Origin: [Haemophilus] felis
GTDB taxonomy: Bacteria > Pseudomonadota > Gammaproteobacteria > Enterobacterales > Pasteurellaceae
Direction of reading: 5' to 3'
Length of the DNA: 39,493 bases
Assembly (NCBI GenBank): GCA_002015125.1
Contig: MUYB01000055.1
Location: 1 to 39,493, forward strand
Within the stretch, counting starts at the first letter, position 1. Each line of letters begins with the position of its first letter. Under the pieces are notes generated by a model. The model was not told the DNA's origin. It saw only the letters and a program-made list of their open reading frames with translations, and did not search any database. Made by a program: the position numbers and the translations under genes. Below, piece after piece: positions 37,142-39,493 of this stretch.

Positions 37142-38974
37142 ATGTCTTTATCTAATTTTCATATTGTTACCCGAATTCGCCAACAATCTACGGCACTTTC
37201 TCAGCAAATCGCTATTCGCTATCAAGAAAATCAAAAATGGAAAGAAATGACTTGGCAACAATTTCAAAATGAAATTGATCAACTTTCACTTGCCTTATTA
37301 GCAAATAAAATTGATGTGCAAGAAAAAATTGGAATCTTCGCTGCTAATATGCCTCGCTGGACAATAGCTGATTTTGCCGCGCTACAAATTCGTGCTATCA
37401 CTGTCCCTATCTATGCAACAAATAACGCCAAACAAGCAAGCTACATTATTAATGATGCAGATATTAAAATTTTATTCGTAGGAGATCAGGAACAATACGA
37501 ACAGGTTCTTTCCATACTGGATCTATGTCCACAATTAGAAAAAATAGTGTTAATGAAAGAAAACATAGATTTACAAGATTGCTCAAAAGCTTGCTATTGG
37601 TCCGAATTTTGTCAAATTTTCTCCGCAATAGATTTGCAATCACTATTATTGGAACGCTTAAATAGCAGACAACTCGAGGATTTATTTACTCTTATTTACA
37701 CTTCTGGTACCACTGGCGAGCCAAAAGGTGTGATGCTCGATTACGCTAACTTAGCTCACCAATTACAAGCCCATGATCTCTCATTTAAAAAAATCATAGT
37801 TACAGAAAAAGACTCATCTCTATCCTTCTTACCATTTTCCCATATTTTTGAGCGCGCTTGGCTCGCTTATGTTTTTCACCGCGGAGCAACTAACTGCTAT
37901 TTAGAAAATCCTCATCAAATTCGCGAAGCGCTAAGTGAGCTACAACCTACCTTAATGTGTGCTGTTCCGCGTTTTTATGAAAAAATTTATAGTGCTGTCT
38001 TAGACAAAGTACAAAAAGCACCAATCTTGCGCAGAGCACTATTTAAATGGGCTATGTCTGTAGGGCAGCGAGTTTTTGAGAAACGTAACCAACAGCAACA
38101 GCCTTCCGCACTACTTAAGCTTCAATATAGCGTCGCTGATAAATTAGTACTTTCTAAATTACGTCAGTTATTAGGTGGAAAAATTAGAATGATGCCTTGT
38201 GGAGGCGCTAAATTAGAACCAACTATTGGCCGCTTTTTCCATAGTGTTGGAATCAATATTAAACTAGGTTATGGTATGACCGAAACTACAGCGACGGTAT
38301 CTTGCTGGCAAGATGATAAATTCGATCCAAATTCTATTGGGACACTAATGCCTAATGTTGAAGTAAAAATTGGTGAAAATAATGAAATTCTGGTACGAGG
38401 TGGAATGGTAATGCGTGGCTACTACAAAAAACCAGAACAAAGTGCGGAAGCATTTACTGAAGATGGTTTCCTTAAAACAGGTGATGCCGGAGAGCTAGAT
38501 GCACAAGGAAATCTTTTTATAACAGATCGTATTAAAGAACTAATGAAAACATCAAACGGTAAATATATTGCACCTCAATATATTGAAAGTACTGTTGGGA
38601 AAGATAAATTTATTGAACAAATTGCCGTGATTGCAGACGCTAAAAAATATGTTTCAGCGCTTATCGTACCTTGCTTCGAGAGCTTGGAGGAATATGCCAA
38701 ACAACTCAATATCAAATATCATGATCGTCTAGAACTCATCAAACATTCAGAAGTTCTAAAAATGTTTGAGCAACGAATTCACGATTTACAAAAAGAATTA
38801 TCAAGTTTTGAGCAAATCAAAAAATTTACCTTATTACCTCAGGCATTCACCACAAAAATGGAAGAAATTACTCCAACATTAAAATTACGTCGTAAAGTTA
38901 TTGTGGAACGTTATAAATCACAAATTGAAGCGATGTATAAAGAATATACTCATAAAAAAGATAAGTCTGAGTAA
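37142..38974 (+). CDS. Long-chain acyl-CoA synthetase family protein (AMP-binding)
   Basis: A 610-residue ANL-superfamily ligase that activates fatty acids with ATP and CoA. Motifs are [13 protein letters not shown] (about 184-196), [23 protein letters not shown] and [18 protein letters not shown]. The length and the 'FSHIFERAW' segment fit the eukaryotic-like FAA/long-chain branch (as in H. influenzae HI0002) better than E. coli FadD. As Pasteurellaceae generally lack full beta-oxidation, it more likely feeds exogenous fatty acids to phospholipids; that is inference. It stands alone between two terminators. Confidence 0.93.
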   Translation: MSLSNFHIVTRIRQQSTALSQQIAIRYQENQKWKEMTWQQFQNEIDQLSLALLANKIDVQEKIGIFAANMPRWTIADFAALQIRAITVPIYATNNAKQASYIINDADIKILFVGDQEQYEQVLSILDLCPQLEKIVLMKENIDLQDCSKACYWSEFCQIFSAIDLQSLLLERLNSRQLEDLFTLIYTSGTTGEPKGVMLDYANLAHQLQAHDLSFKKIIVTEKDSSLSFLPFSHIFERAWLAYVFHRGATNCYLENPHQIREALSELQPTLMCAVPRFYEKIYSAVLDKVQKAPILRRALFKWAMSVGQRVFEKRNQQQQPSALLKLQYSVADKLVLSKLRQLLGGKIRMMPCGGAKLEPTIGRFFHSVGINIKLGYGMTETTATVSCWQDDKFDPNSIGTLMPNVEVKIGENNEILVRGGMVMRGYYKKPEQSAEAFTEDGFLKTGDAGELDAQGNLFITDRIKELMKTSNGKYIAPQYIESTVGKDKFIEQIAVIADAKKYVSALIVPCFESLEEYAKQLNIKYHDRLELIKHSEVLKMFEQRIHDLQKELSSFEQIKKFTLLPQAFTTKMEEITPTLKLRRKVIVERYKSQIEAMYKEYTHKKDKSE

Positions 38975-38987
38975 AACTGATCATAAA

Positions 38988-39019
38988 AGTCCGGCAACCT
39001 ATAAAGTTGCCGGATTTTG
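38988..39019 (+). terminator. Terminator after the acyl-CoA synthetase gene
   Basis: An 8-bp stem CCGGCAAC / GTTGCCGG (38991-38998 and 39006-39013) with a 7-nt loop, flanked by A and T runs. Confidence 0.9.
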
Positions 39020-39029
39020 GTGTAATGGA

Positions 39030-39091
39030 CAAAAATGTGGGAAAAAAGTGCAGTTAAGCCTTATACTATAAGCCTTTAACCCACATTTTTG
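39030..39091. repeat. 12-bp inverted repeat at the left side of the insertion sequence
   Basis: CAAAAATGTGGG (39030-39041) and CCCACATTTTTG (39080-39091) are perfect inverted repeats with a 38-bp spacer, just ahead of the transposase Zn-ribbon. The left arm may be near the element's end; together they can form a hairpin that could limit read-through transcription into the transposase. Confidence 0.6.
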
Positions 39092-39493
39092 AAAATGAAC
39101 CAAAAAATTGCCCTTACTGCCAAAATACTGTTATTCATAAACACGGATTAAAAAACAATATCCAACGCTATAAATGTCCTTCCTGTAATAAGACTTTTAC
39201 CTTCCAAAAGAAATTAAATCCTAGCGATATTTGGTTTAATTATTCACAAGGAAAACAAACCTATAAAGACCTCGCTTTAAAATATAAATGTTCCGTTAAA
39301 ACCATTCAAAGATATATTGATAAAGCCCCTAAATCAGCCTTAAAATCGCCTATTTCAACTTATTTGAATATTATTATGGATACCACTTTCTTTGGGCGAG
39401 AATTTGGCGTTTTGGTCATAATGGATAGCTTAAGTGAAAAGGTGGTTTATCATCAAATTGTGAACACTGAGAAGGCAGAGTATTATCAGCTCG
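39058..39493 (+). mobile_element. Insertion sequence: 5' part of a Zn-ribbon transposase gene
   Basis: The plus strand is open from 39058 to the window end. It encodes a zinc ribbon (CPYC ... CPSC, 15-20 residues apart), a helix-turn-helix (KQTYKDLALKYKCSVKTIQRYI) and the start of a DDE domain (IIMDTTFFGREFGVLVIMDS, first Asp). This layout resembles transposases described as the Zn-binding variant of the IS256 family, but I cannot fix the family without a search. There is no in-frame ATG, GTG or TTG before the zinc ribbon; ATT at 39085 is the nearest odd candidate. The rest of the element lies outside. Confidence 0.75.

Overview
This window is a stretch of a Pasteurellaceae chromosome (Haemophilus/Aggregatibacter/Pasteurella group), AT-rich and mostly core genes. 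Supporting signs are gapA followed by a fadD-like ligase, the efp | epmB-oapA block (both arrangements I remember from H. influenzae), a lone His-rich ZnuA, Yfe-type metal transport, and perfect Haemophilus-type DNA uptake sequences. I cannot name the genus.

Layout. 0-8.2 kb (minus strand): an Ala/Lys-rich lipoprotein, sixA, then glmM-folP, then ftsH-rlmE, then yciI-yciA-yciB-yciC. 8.3-12.8 kb: initiator tRNA-fMet (minus), then mltA-tcdA, znuA and mdh on the plus strand. 12.8-22.0 kb: yccS-yccF, mgsA and yccT (minus), acyP (plus), a four-gene Yfe iron/manganese ABC operon behind a Fur-box promoter, then tusE, yccA and two tandem tRNA-Asp genes. 22.1-23.4 kb: divergent dnaQ and rnhA.

23.4-26.2 kb is the accessory part: a siderophore-uptake locus collapsed by serial deletions. 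Remnants of a TonB receptor (with an in-frame TAA), an esterase, a binding protein, two FecCD-type permeases and an ATPase tail are stitched together in about 2.75 kb. A 7-bp tandem repeat lies exactly at the permease-permease junction. An apparently intact AraC-type regulator (26.3-27.2 kb) remains divergent to the wreck. All five perfect 9-bp uptake sequences I found in the window fall between 24.9 and 27.35 kb.

27.3-39.0 kb: pntB-pntA (minus), sfsA, a predicted Fur-repressed small RNA (about 31.39-31.45 kb), tyrS, divergent efp and epmB, oapA, gapA and a fadD-like ligase. The window ends inside an insertion-sequence transposase whose frame has no standard start codon.

The most unusual items are the small RNA, which has a textbook promoter, an embedded Fur palindrome and a terminator whose loop resembles an anti-Shine-Dalgarno sequence, and the siderophore remnant with its heptanucleotide repeat. 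Iron is a recurring theme: a Fur-box Yfe operon, the candidate iron-responsive sRNA, and a dead siderophore system with a surviving regulator.
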